In this document: positions 35,470 through 43,933 of the stretch, in pieces
Position numbering within the stretch: the first letter of the stretch is position 1
Layout of the letters: each line of letters begins with the position of its first letter
Assembly: GCF_001885615.1 (NCBI RefSeq)
Contig: NZ_LSRN01000015.1
Coordinates: 1-58,194, forward strand
Length of the DNA stretch: 58,194 nt
DNA from: Alkalibacterium sp. 20
Lineage (GTDB): Bacteria; Bacillota; Bacilli; Lactobacillales; Carnobacteriaceae_A
Reading direction: 5' to 3'
Made by a program: the position numbers and the translations under genes
The notes under the pieces: model-generated
What the model was told of the DNA's origin: nothing
The model's input: the letters and a program-made list of their open reading frames with translations, nothing else
Database searches by the model: none

Positions 35470-35741
35470 TAATTACCGAATAGCCCCGCATTCGACACTT
35501 AGAGCAGTAATTTCACTCTCTAAGTGTCGAACTTGACCCAACTTCGGTAGTTTCAAAATTATCAGTCGCTTCTAATTACCGAATAGCCCCGCATTCGACA
35601 GTTAGAGCAGTACTTTCACTCTCTGAGTGTCGAACTTGACCCAACTTCGGTAGTTTCAGAATTATCAGTCGCTTCTAATTACCGAATAGCCCCGCATTCG
35701 GCACTTAGAGCAGTACTTTCACTCTCTAAGTGTCGAACTTG
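35470..35741. repeat. 103-bp tandem repeat, about 2.6 copies, with nested inverted repeats
   Basis: Units start at 35470, 35573 and 35676 with TAATTACCGAATAGCCCCGC. Each has an inner inverted repeat TTCGACACTTAGAG...CTCTAAGTGTCGAA (14-base arms) nested inside an outer ACCGAA...TTCGGT pair. The third copy breaks off after GTGTCGAACTTG. Copies differ at a few positions only, several inside the stem. Confidence 0.85.
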
Positions 35742-35760
35742 CTTCCAAGTTCGACACTTA
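35727..35760. repeat. Perfect 15-base inverted repeat ending the array
   Basis: TAAGTGTCGAACTTG-CTTC-CAAGTTCGACACTTA. On the minus strand it lies 50 bases after the alpha/beta hydrolase stop and could act as its 3' hairpin, though no T-run follows. Confidence 0.75.
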
Positions 35761-35809
35761 CAAAAGAAAAACACATGGATGACCAGTTTATCGCTAGCGT
35801 TTTAGACTT

Positions 35810-36568
35810 TTACTGACTCTTCTCGATCATTTCTCTTTTATAGAACTCTGTAATTTGCTTCATAGTGGGAACTCTCACGAGATGTTCTTCATCCTCTTCA
35901 ATAAACGTCAAATTGGCTCCAGGGTTTTCCTTTACGAATTCCACGACATGATCATACGGAACGACCAAGTCATGGATTCCGTGCCAGAACAGTAAGGGTC
36001 TCTCACCTAAGGTATCCGGATGATGAGACAAATCATACTTGGGTACCCAAGCCAATAACGATTCATAATCCTCCGGAAAAAAGCGGTCCAGCTTAGCAGC
36101 ATGCTCCAATAAGCGTGTCCGGTAGTTTACCGGCTGGGGCGATCCCATCACACAGGCTGCTGCTTGTATTTCCGGATGATGCGTAAGTAACGCACAGGTT
36201 GTGATGCCGCCCATCGACACGCCGCCCACTGCGATCCGGTCGTCAACGACACCCAATTTTTTGAAATGATTCACAATATAACCAAACTCAAATAAATTGG
36301 TTTGAATACTTTGCCAAAAAGTCAGGGATGGAATTTTAGTAATCGGCTGATAACGGTCTCCATGGTTCACAGCATCCGGCAGCAAAACACGGAAGCCCGC
36401 TTCAGCCAATAAACGTCCTTGAGTAAGGACAAGTTCTTTCGCTGACTGCCACCCATGATAATACACGATCAGAGGCAACACATCGTTTCTTCTTCGTTCA
36501 TCTACAACTTCCAGCAACGGAATTGTCCCTAATGTTCGTTGACGTATCGTTAACTTCACATTTATCAC
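35810..36568 (-). CDS. Alpha/beta hydrolase (prolyl-oligopeptidase/YitV-like esterase)
   Basis: A 252-residue serine hydrolase. LIVYYHGWQSAKE near 32 gives the oxyanion strand, GGVSMGGITTCAL near 113 the nucleophile Ser elbow (GxSxxG), FWHGIHDLVVPYDHV near 200 the Asp, and EEDEEHLVR near 229 the His. It resembles YitV/BAAT-type carboxylesterases of Bacilli, substrate unknown. The gene follows the AAC(3)-like gene by about 18 bases on the same strand, so the two are probably co-transcribed. Confidence 0.85.
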   Translation of the reverse strand: MINVKLTIRQRTLGTIPLLEVVDERRRNDVLPLIVYYHGWQSAKELVLTQGRLLAEAGFRVLLPDAVNHGDRYQPITKIPSLTFWQSIQTNLFEFGYIVNHFKKLGVVDDRIAVGGVSMGGITTCALLTHHPEIQAAACVMGSPQPVNYRTRLLEHAAKLDRFFPEDYESLLAWVPKYDLSHHPDTLGERPLLFWHGIHDLVVPYDHVVEFVKENPGANLTFIEEDEEHLVRVPTMKQITEFYKREMIEKSQ

Positions 36569-36586
36569 CTCTTAAAATCGTCTGTT

Positions 36587-37378
36587 TTATTTTTGGTTCT
36601 GAAAATAATAACGCCACTTGTCAGAAAGTGGTTCGTTGTCGGAGAATAAATCGGGATTCACCTGGAGTAGCTCTGTCAGCAATTCTGCCGTTTTTTCGGC
36701 ATCGACCACACGGACAGTGGCATCTCCAAACGTGCCTTTTTTCATCGCTCCTTCTTCCAGTAAAATCTCTTCGACTTTCCAGAAATGATCGGACCAAGAA
36801 AGACCCTGATGCCGGCGAGTCGGTACCTGAACCTTTTTTCCTGAATGCAGGATGCTGTAGAGCTCATCGTGCGTATCCTTCAGTCGTCCCGGAATGCCTA
36901 CCCACTCTTCTATGCCATGTATAAATGTGTTTTTAGTCAAATCTACACCGATCAAGAGGATGTCAGCTTTCCTGTCGACAATCTTCCCCCAGACAGAATC
37001 TCTGGCACAGGCCGTTTCATGTTTGTACTCCCCATCGGTAAACTTCTGCGCATCCATGCCTAAAGCGGCAACTGAATGTGTTGGATGCTCGGAACGGCAG
37101 ACATTTTCTCGCTGTCTAAATTTTTCTGTCAAGATTCCCACATTTGAAGGCGAGTTTTTTACGTCGAACACCGGTTTCTCCTTACTTATATATTCCCAGG
37201 TATGCGTGGGTAAAACCAGCAGTCCCTCTTTCATAAAAGCACTCAGACTATCTAAAACTGTCTCTGGTCCGCCAGCCACTTCGCCAATACTTTTATAAGA
37301 AGAGTGAACAAGTAAGGTTCCTTCAGGATTTAACTTCAACTTTTTCAAATCATTGAGTAACGATTCTTTAGTATGCAT
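36587..37378 (-). CDS. AAC(3)-family aminoglycoside N-acetyltransferase-like protein (YokD-like)
   Basis: A 263-residue protein of the antibiotic acetyltransferase AAC(3)/YokD family. LLVHSSYKSIGEVAGGPETV near 21-40 is the acetyl-CoA-binding start, LVLPTHTW near 53, RSEHPTHSVAALG near 95 with conserved His, and LIGVDLTKNTFIHGIEEWVG near 145 complete the signature. Chromosomal YokD-like members often have no known resistance phenotype, so a resistance function should not be assumed. Start at the ATG behind AGAGGAGA, 21 codons inside the open frame. Confidence 0.87.
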   Translation of the reverse strand: MHTKESLLNDLKKLKLNPEGTLLVHSSYKSIGEVAGGPETVLDSLSAFMKEGLLVLPTHTWEYISKEKPVFDVKNSPSNVGILTEKFRQRENVCRSEHPTHSVAALGMDAQKFTDGEYKHETACARDSVWGKIVDRKADILLIGVDLTKNTFIHGIEEWVGIPGRLKDTHDELYSILHSGKKVQVPTRRHQGLSWSDHFWKVEEILLEEGAMKKGTFGDATVRVVDAEKTAELLTELLQVNPDLFSDNEPLSDKWRYYFQNQK

Positions 37379-37493
37379 TATTTCTCCTCTTTCTCTGATT
37401 TCTATAATACTGATTAAACAGGATAGAACCGTAAAAAGCAACCAAACGCTTGTAATGAGTTGATTTAGTTATTTCTTTACAGTAAAAAAGCCG

Positions 37494-37533
37494 GCGCGTT
37501 AAATCTCTGAAGATTTAACACGCCGGCTTTTTT
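37494..37533 (-). terminator. Terminator of the 3D-domain gene
   Basis: AAAAAAGCCGGCG...CGCCGGCTTTTTT with GTTAAATCT/AGATTTAAC inside; among the strongest hairpins in the window. Confidence 0.9.
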
Positions 37534-37549
37534 ATGATAGCTGATTTTT

Positions 37550-38737
37550 TTAGTTCAAGACTCGAATAGTAACCTGACGTCTTCCCCATTGTAAGGCTTC
37601 AGCCACTGTTTTGAAATGAATATCGATAATGTTTCCATTGATCGCGCCGCCTGTATCTCCGGCAATATAAACGCCCATGCCTTCGACTTCAACCTTTGAA
37701 CCCAATGGGATAACAGAAGGGTCTACGGCGATTACACGTGGATTCTTACGCAAGTCAATGCCCATAAACGTATGTGTACTTAATCCAGGTTGTTTGGTTG
37801 AATAACCTGTTGCTTGTACTTTTAACGTTCTTCCAGAAGATTGCGCCGGTTTTGATTCTGTTTTGACAACGGGTTTCGTCTCAACTTTTTTAGGAGCTGA
37901 CGTTTTAGTCTCGCTGGCAACCGATTTAGATGCGGCTGGTTTCGCGCTCACTTGTTTTGCAGATGAAGAAGTTGATTCTTCTTGTTCGTTTTTAGCTTGT
38001 ACCGCTTTTTGTTCGATTCTTGCTTGTGCCGATTCTCTTTCCGCTGCAGCACGTTCTGCTTCTTCTCTAGCCAAACGACGCGCTTCTTCAATGCGGGCCA
38101 CTTCTGCGGCTTCTTTTTTTACAAGTGAAGACAATTCAGAACGATTTTCAAGTATCAGGGTATCTAAAGAAGTCACTTTACTATCAAGCGCTTCTTTTTG
38201 AACAACAGCTTCTTCTTGCTGCTCTTCTAATTCTAATCGTGTATCCACTAATTTTTCATTTAAATCAATGAGTTTTTGCGCTTCTTCTTCAGCTAGTTCG
38301 ATCTGTTGATTACCGGCATCTGTCAGTCGCATAACAACGAGTGCGCGGTTTAACAAATCAGAAATGTTTTCAGATCCCAAAACAGTTAAAACAATATTTT
38401 GTGAGACTTCATTGACTTGCAATGACTGTAGTCGATCACTTGCTTGCTCAAATCTAGCTTTGAGCACTTCTTCTTGTTCAGCTATCTCTTCTTTTGTTTC
38501 CTCGATTTCTGCTTCTTTTGTGCTAATGTTTTCTTCTATATTCATTAATGTCTCGTTATATTTTTTTACTTCCTCTACAACAGTACTTACTTCTGTTTGA
38601 AGTGACTGTATTTCCTGTCTTGCTTGCTCTTGTTGATCCTTAATAGTGTCTAAGGAATCGGCGGATACAGGTTGAGAATAATTAAAATGTAAAAAAGCTA
38701 AACCAATCAAAGCAAAACTCAGTATATTTTTTTTCAT
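37550..38737 (-). CDS. Secreted coiled-coil 3D-domain cell wall protein
   Basis: A 395-residue exported protein. Signal peptide 1-26 (cleaved after VSA), a long PcsB-like coiled coil about 30-265 (LQTEVSTVVEEVKKYNETLM and many Glu/Lys/Gln heptads), an Ala/Ser/Lys-rich linker about 265-300, then a C-terminal 3D domain with three conserved Asp: VIAVDPSVIPLGSKV, IAGDTGGAI and IIDIHF. The 3D domain has a double-psi barrel fold as in lytic transglycosylases MltA/YuiC, so a role in peptidoglycan turnover is probable. A TATAAT and a WalR-like direct repeat lie upstream. Confidence 0.88.
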   Translation of the reverse strand: MKKNILSFALIGLAFLHFNYSQPVSADSLDTIKDQQEQARQEIQSLQTEVSTVVEEVKKYNETLMNIEENISTKEAEIEETKEEIAEQEEVLKARFEQASDRLQSLQVNEVSQNIVLTVLGSENISDLLNRALVVMRLTDAGNQQIELAEEEAQKLIDLNEKLVDTRLELEEQQEEAVVQKEALDSKVTSLDTLILENRSELSSLVKKEAAEVARIEEARRLAREEAERAAAERESAQARIEQKAVQAKNEQEESTSSSAKQVSAKPAASKSVASETKTSAPKKVETKPVVKTESKPAQSSGRTLKVQATGYSTKQPGLSTHTFMGIDLRKNPRVIAVDPSVIPLGSKVEVEGMGVYIAGDTGGAINGNIIDIHFKTVAEALQWGRRQVTIRVLN

Positions 38738-39060
38738 GATTTATATAGTCAATCCTTTCTAATTTAGGGTTTATGTATAAAATCTGTTTGCAATGCTCCG
38801 TTATTATACCGATAAAACCTTTGATGTACATTTCGATTGGCTTACAATTTGTTACAGAAGTTTGAAAAAAAAGATGATTTTATGTATAAAAAAGCCGATT
38901 TTTGTATAACACGTATTAATGATAGCGTTTACTCCGCGTTTGTAATATTCTTGTAAAGAAGGGTTCATCTTTAGACTTTATGCGGTTGGAAATAGTATAA
39001 TTAGAAAGTAAGCACCTTTGTGACATTGAAAGCTACAAATAAATATAGGAGTGAACCATA
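38738..39060. other. 323-base divergent promoter region (3D protein / ppx)
   Basis: Minus-strand -10 TATAAT at 38803-38808 serves the 3D gene, with TGTAAC-N4-TGTAAG at 38841-38856 upstream of it. Plus-strand TATAAT at 38996-39001 serves ppx. No gene in between. Confidence 0.6.
38841..38856 (-). promoter_or_regulatory. WalR-like direct repeat
   Basis: On the minus strand TGTAAC and TGTAAG lie with 4 bases between them; the WalR consensus TGTWAH-N5-TGTWAH has 5. Its position before a weak -35 and the cell-wall gene fits, the spacing does not quite. Confidence 0.3.
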
Positions 39061-40626
39061 ATGACAAGAGATCGCTTTGGACTATTAGACGTAGGTTCTA
39101 ACACTATACGATTAGTAATTTTTGAAATGGATGATTATCAAGGCATAACAGAACTTCAGAACATAAAAACACCCGCTCGTCTTGTACAGTATTTAGATAC
39201 TAAGAATATAATGTCTGAAGAAGGTATCAACGTTTTAATTACAGTATTAAAAAGCTTCACCAAAATAGCGGAAAGTTATAAAATTAAAGACCTCATCGCC
39301 ATAGCTACCGCAGCAATCAGACAATCGACGAATAGAGACGTTATTATAGCCCGTGTAAAAAAAGAAGTGGATTTAGAACTAACTATTTTAACTGAACAAA
39401 AAGAAGCGTATTTCGGCAATTATGCCGTAAGATATACGATGGATATTCCCGATGGTGTAAGTATCGATATCGGCGGAGGCAGTACCGAAGTCACCTACTT
39501 CAAAAACAAAGAAATCAAGGAAGCACACAGTTTCCCGTTTGGTACAGTTTCCCTGCAGAAGCAATTCTTCGACGAAAAAAAACACAATGACAAAAAAGCC
39601 ATAAAAAAGGCGCGTAAATGGGTCAACGAACAATTAAAAACACTGGATTGGCTCGAAAATCTTTCCGTTCCGCTAATTGGGATCGGCGGATCGGCGCGTA
39701 ATTATGCCGAAATTTATCAACGAGAAACAGATTATCCGATTGCAGGTATCCATGAATATCAGATGTTTAAAGATGATTTAGATGAAACATTTGATCTACT
39801 TGTAAAGAGTTCAATGGAAGAATTGGGAGATTTAGATGGTTTAAGCGAAGACCGGCGCGATATCATTATTCCGGCCGGAATCGTCTTTACGGAACTTATC
39901 AACGTGATGGAGGCAAAATCTTTCGCTATAAGTAATCGCGGCTTGCGTGAAGGTATTATTCTTGAGCGACTTAACCAGGAATATGATGACGCCTATGATT
40001 TATTCGGTATCAAACGACAAACGGTTCAGCGTTTGTTTAAACAATATGACATTCGCCCGATCAGCGCTCACCAGCGGATCATTTTAGCTGACCGTCTGAT
40101 CGAATTGATCAAGGATAAAGGCATCTTAGATATCAAAGATGAACACCTTTATCTCCTGCATTATGGTGCCACCCTTTATTATTTAAGCAGTTACATTGAA
40201 GATGATTCAAAATCACAGCATACGTTCTACATTATATCGAACACTAATCTTCACGGATTCAATCACAGTGACCGTGTACGCTTAGCGCTATTAGCCAGCT
40301 ACAAAAACCGGTCACTCTATAAACAGTACACGAGCAACTTTAAAGGCTGGTACGATAAGAAAGAACTAGACGTACTGCTTTATCTGGGAAGCATCATTAA
40401 ATTTGCAGAAGCCTTGAGTGATTCTCATGTCAATTTCGTTCATGACATGGACCTCATTGAAACCGATGACGATAATTACGAATTGTGCGTGACGTATAGC
40501 GGTGAGGCTATTGCTGAAGAATATCGTGCAAACAGACATAAAAACCATATTGAACGTGTTCTAGGCAAATCACTGTCCATCACTTTTCAAAAAGAACTAG
40601 ATGAATCAGTTCAAACGGAGGTATAA
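39061..40626 (+). CDS. ppx: Exopolyphosphatase (Ppx/GppA family)
   Basis: A 521-residue Ppx. The ASKHA phosphate loops are visible: LLDVGSNTIRLVIFEMDDY at the start and GVSIDIGGGSTEVTYF near 139-154, plus IGIGGSARNYAEIY near 206. The C-terminal half is a HD-like helical region. It removes terminal phosphates from polyphosphate (and maybe pppGpp). Starts 2 bases before ppk can be translated, i.e. ppx stop and ppk start are 2 bases apart, so the operon makes both synthesis and breakdown enzymes. AGGAGTG ribosome site. Confidence 0.92.
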   Translation: MTRDRFGLLDVGSNTIRLVIFEMDDYQGITELQNIKTPARLVQYLDTKNIMSEEGINVLITVLKSFTKIAESYKIKDLIAIATAAIRQSTNRDVIIARVKKEVDLELTILTEQKEAYFGNYAVRYTMDIPDGVSIDIGGGSTEVTYFKNKEIKEAHSFPFGTVSLQKQFFDEKKHNDKKAIKKARKWVNEQLKTLDWLENLSVPLIGIGGSARNYAEIYQRETDYPIAGIHEYQMFKDDLDETFDLLVKSSMEELGDLDGLSEDRRDIIIPAGIVFTELINVMEAKSFAISNRGLREGIILERLNQEYDDAYDLFGIKRQTVQRLFKQYDIRPISAHQRIILADRLIELIKDKGILDIKDEHLYLLHYGATLYYLSSYIEDDSKSQHTFYIISNTNLHGFNHSDRVRLALLASYKNRSLYKQYTSNFKGWYDKKELDVLLYLGSIIKFAEALSDSHVNFVHDMDLIETDDDNYELCVTYSGEAIAEEYRANRHKNHIERVLGKSLSITFQKELDESVQTEV

Positions 40627-40628
40627 AT

Positions 40629-42728
40629 ATGCAGGGTCAAGACATTTTACTAGAAAACCCGAAATATTATCAAAACAGAGAATTGTCATGGCTTGATTTT
40701 AATGCACGTGTGATCGAAGAAGCAGATGATCCATCTAATCCGCTTCTGGAACAATTGAAATTTTTAGCTATTGGCAGTTCCAATTTGGATGAATTTTATA
40801 AAGTGCGTGTGGCCGGTTTGCAGGATCAACTGAAAATGGGCGTGAGTGAACCGGATACGAAAAAACAATGGTCACCCAAAAAACAGTTACAGGAAGTCAC
40901 TGTCAAGAATCAGGAAATAGTCAAGCGTCATTATTCTCTTTTCGAGAAAAAGAAAAAGGAATTGGAAGCTCATTCTGTTCATTTCACTACGATCGATGAG
41001 TTATCTGTAGCAGACAAGGAAAGAGCCAGAGAAATTTTTAAATTTGAGATCGAACCAGCACTCACACCTTATGGTATCGATGCTTACCGTCCCTTTCCTC
41101 ACTTAAACGACGGGGTCCTGCATCTGTTTGTTCGTCTCGAAAAATTGGGTAGCCCTTTTATTGCGATTATTCCGATCCCCCAACGACTAGATCGACTTTT
41201 TTTAATAAACAGTAAGGAAACAATTCAACTCCTTTTTTCAGAAGACATCATTTACTCCTTCCTGTCAGAATTATTTAAGGGCTATAAAGTAATCTACTCG
41301 TTCACCTTTCGCATCACACGCAATGCAGATCTGGAAATTCAAGAAGAAGGCGCCGAAGATTTACTCTCAACCATTGAAGATTACTTGCAAAAAAGAAAAA
41401 ATGGGATGGCTGTCAGATTAGAACTCGATACGCGCAAAACGAGTCAATCGGTCGAGACAGACATTACCTATTTAAAAAAAGCACTGTCCATCAAACAGCG
41501 TGACATTTATTATATTGATGGCCCCCTCGATTTAACCTGTTTATTCGGTACGGTCAATATACTTAAAGACGCAAGTGTTAACCTTTTTTTCGAAAAATAT
41601 ACACCCGCCTATCCTGAAATTTTTACAAAAAAATCTATTTACAGCATGGCTAAGAGTCAAGACTTGTTCTTTCATCATCCCTTCGACTCGTTCCACCCGA
41701 TCATCCAGTTTATAGAACAAGCTGTGGATGATGACCGTACAGTTGCCATTAAACAAACGTTGTATCGAGTCAGTCACGATTCCCTATTAGTGCAATCGCT
41801 TGAAAAAGCAGCAAAGCAAGGCATCCAAGTTACGGTTTTAGTTGAACTGAAAGCCCGATTTGATGAAGCTAACAATGTACACTGGGCCAGAAAACTAGAA
41901 GAAGCCGGCGCTCACATTTTATATGGAGTAAAAGGATTGAAGACGCACAGTAAAGCAACACTCGTAATAAAAAAAGAGGAAAATGGGTTTAGAAGATACG
42001 TTCATCTTGGAACGGGTAACTATAACGAACAAACGGCAAAACTTTACACAGATATGAGTATCATTACGACCAATAAGGAAATCACCCAAGACGTGTTTGA
42101 TTTCTTCAACTACTTGAGCGGTTATACTGATCAACCACACTACCAATATCTTCATGTTTCTCCTTTTGATATCCGTGATGCGTTTATCGAAAATATCGAA
42201 AAAGAAATCCGCCTCCACAAACAATATGGAAACGGTCATGTTATTGCCAAAATGAATTCACTGACTGACAAGATGATGCTGCTTAAACTTTATGAAGCGA
42301 GTCAAGCCGGAGTGAAAATAGAATTGATCGTTCGCGGTATCTGCTGCTTGATACCCGGCATTCCAGGCGTGAGTGAAAACATTACCGTCCGAAGCGTTAT
42401 CGGACGTTTCCTGGAACACAGCCGTATCTATTATTTTTATCACAATGGTGAAGAGAACATATACCTGTCCTCTGCAGATATGATGACGCGAAACATGATC
42501 AAACGTGTAGAAATTGCCTTTCCTATTTTAAGCGACAAATGGAAAAAATACATCATTTCCATACTGAAAATGTACCTCTATGATAATGTCAAAGCCTGGA
42601 CATTGAATTCAAGTGGTATTTATGAGAAAACAACACCTGGTGGTCGAAAAGCGGTCCATGCTCAAAAAGAATTGATGGAATTGGAAACAACCCAGCGTAT
42701 TTTACCTAAACAAACTTTTTCAGAGTAA
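40629..42728 (+). CDS. ppk: Polyphosphate kinase 1
   Basis: A complete PPK1 of 699 residues. N-terminal domain NRELSWLDFNARVIEEADD near 15, catalytic domain with His440 (KTHSKATLV), which corresponds to the autophosphorylated His435 of E. coli, His459 in VHLGTGNYNEQTAKLY, and the C-terminal RIYYFYHNGEENIYLSSAD near 600 with the third His. It transfers the gamma phosphate of ATP to polyphosphate reversibly, usually membrane-associated. Directly behind ppx, followed by a strong terminator. Confidence 0.96.
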   Translation: MQGQDILLENPKYYQNRELSWLDFNARVIEEADDPSNPLLEQLKFLAIGSSNLDEFYKVRVAGLQDQLKMGVSEPDTKKQWSPKKQLQEVTVKNQEIVKRHYSLFEKKKKELEAHSVHFTTIDELSVADKERAREIFKFEIEPALTPYGIDAYRPFPHLNDGVLHLFVRLEKLGSPFIAIIPIPQRLDRLFLINSKETIQLLFSEDIIYSFLSELFKGYKVIYSFTFRITRNADLEIQEEGAEDLLSTIEDYLQKRKNGMAVRLELDTRKTSQSVETDITYLKKALSIKQRDIYYIDGPLDLTCLFGTVNILKDASVNLFFEKYTPAYPEIFTKKSIYSMAKSQDLFFHHPFDSFHPIIQFIEQAVDDDRTVAIKQTLYRVSHDSLLVQSLEKAAKQGIQVTVLVELKARFDEANNVHWARKLEEAGAHILYGVKGLKTHSKATLVIKKEENGFRRYVHLGTGNYNEQTAKLYTDMSIITTNKEITQDVFDFFNYLSGYTDQPHYQYLHVSPFDIRDAFIENIEKEIRLHKQYGNGHVIAKMNSLTDKMMLLKLYEASQAGVKIELIVRGICCLIPGIPGVSENITVRSVIGRFLEHSRIYYFYHNGEENIYLSSADMMTRNMIKRVEIAFPILSDKWKKYIISILKMYLYDNVKAWTLNSSGIYEKTTPGGRKAVHAQKELMELETTQRILPKQTFSE

Positions 42729-42762
42729 ATCAGCAGCTTTCTCACTGAATGACAATAAACCA

Positions 42763-42850
42763 AGCAGACCTTCACTCCTCTCCTTCAACATTACCTTTAA
42801 GAGCTAATATTGAAGGCCGACAAAACGAGTAAAGGTCTGCTATTTTTTTA
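42763..42850 (+). terminator. Terminator of ppx-ppk
   Basis: AGCAGACCTT...AAGGTCTGCT with ACTC/GAGT extension and an internal CCTTCAA/TTGAAGG hairpin, then seven T residues. Confidence 0.85.
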
Positions 42851-42878
42851 TTTCTACGACATAATAATTTGGTATACT
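42851..42878 (+). promoter_or_regulatory. Promoter of the LacI regulator
   Basis: TTTCTA, 16 bases, TATACT with TGG before it (extended -10). The GGTATACTAA string also reads as a weak GntR-like core, but I take it as promoter. Confidence 0.5.
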
Positions 42879-42900
42879 AAGTAAGGAAGGAGACAGACAT

Positions 42901-43881
42901 ATGGCTACAATACAAGATATCGCCGAGCATGCCGGGGTCTCATCCGCAACCGTTTCCCGTGTCATAAATTCGAGTGGATATGTTGGTACTGAAACACGAA
43001 AAACTGTAGAAGAAGCGATCAAACAGCTTGACTACAGACCGAATAAGCATGCCCAAATGCTGCGCACAGGCGAGACTAAAAATTTCGGTATTATCAGCAC
43101 GCAATTCAACGATACAGCTGTGGCCCGAATAAATTCATTCATTTCGACTGCTTACTCTGCTGGATACACCACGACTTTATTTATTACGAATGGTGACAAA
43201 AAACGAGAACGCGAAGCCTTTGACCTCTTGAAAGCAAAAGAGCTGGATGGAATCTTCCTTATTTACCGCGCCAATGAATGGGAAGTGTTGGAAAGCTATT
43301 TAAAAGACGGACCAATCGTAACCTTACATAATGTGGATACCCATCCTATCCCTTCTGTATTTATCGATCATTACGAAGGGACACAACTCGCTTTGAATTA
43401 TGCTTGGGATACGGGCTGTCGACGGATTCTAAATATATATGGGACAGCCAGTGGATTGAATACAGAGCGACGGATCATGGCTTACAACAATTTTTGCTCT
43501 TTAAAAGGCATTACCCCTTATGCATCTGACTCTTTTTTACATATAGTCTCAGATCATGATGTTGACCGTGTTGTTCAGTGGATCGAAGAACAAGCGGTTA
43601 AACCCGATGCCATCATCACTCATTCCGATAACATTGCGGCTTTAGCAGTCTCAAGACTTGAGAAGAAAGGGTATAAAGTACCTAAGGATATTTCTGTTAT
43701 AGGTTTTGACAATTTATTTATAAGCGATGTCATGAATATGACGACGGTTGATTATGGTATCAAAGAACAAGGTAGTAACGCCTGCCGATTACTTTTAAGA
43801 CAGCTCGGAAAAAAATCGGATGATTTAGTCCCACTGACTTTCACATTAATTAAGCGGGGAACCACCAAAAATACCGATTGA
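42901..43881 (+). CDS. LacI/GalR-family transcription regulator
   Basis: A 326-residue LacI-type regulator. IQDIAEHAGVSSATVSRVIN at 4-23 is the helix-turn-helix, DYRPNKHAQML near 44-54 the hinge helix, and the periplasmic-binding-protein-like core has VFIDHYEGTQLAL near 152 and ITHSDNIAALAVSRLEKKGY near 239. No sugar gene adjoins it, so the target is distant or lost. Terminator after the gene is bidirectional. Orphan location is the notable point. Confidence 0.92.
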   Translation: MATIQDIAEHAGVSSATVSRVINSSGYVGTETRKTVEEAIKQLDYRPNKHAQMLRTGETKNFGIISTQFNDTAVARINSFISTAYSAGYTTTLFITNGDKKREREAFDLLKAKELDGIFLIYRANEWEVLESYLKDGPIVTLHNVDTHPIPSVFIDHYEGTQLALNYAWDTGCRRILNIYGTASGLNTERRIMAYNNFCSLKGITPYASDSFLHIVSDHDVDRVVQWIEEQAVKPDAIITHSDNIAALAVSRLEKKGYKVPKDISVIGFDNLFISDVMNMTTVDYGIKEQGSNACRLLLRQLGKKSDDLVPLTFTLIKRGTTKNTD

Positions 43882-43886
43882 TAAAT

Positions 43887-43932
43887 AAATGACCCCTGTT
43901 TTGACTGGTAGTCAAAACAGGGGTCATTTTTA
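43887..43932. terminator. Bidirectional terminator LacI/mntD
   Basis: Perfect 20-base stem AAATGACCCCTGTTTTGACT with loop GGT. It serves both convergent units. Confidence 0.92.
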
Positions 43933-43933
43933 G

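Larger units (their letters stand above)
35308..35809. other. 502-base intergenic region with structured tandem repeats
   Basis: After the operon terminator no gene is seen. The region is filled by 103-bp repeat units and a final perfect hairpin, described separately. Confidence 0.75.

Noticed and set aside
35470-35741. CRISPR array
   Set aside because: Units are 103 bp and directly adjacent with no variable spacers, and no cas genes are near.
36587-37378. Acquired aminoglycoside resistance gene
   Set aside because: The protein is of the chromosomal YokD-like AAC(3) group, sits among core genes, and shows no mobile-element flanks.
42868-42880. GntR-type operator TGGTATACTA before the LacI gene, and the same string at 30820-30829
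   Set aside because: Both are explained as extended -10 promoters; the match to TNGTNNACNA is incidental and lowers confidence in the site at 6503 too.
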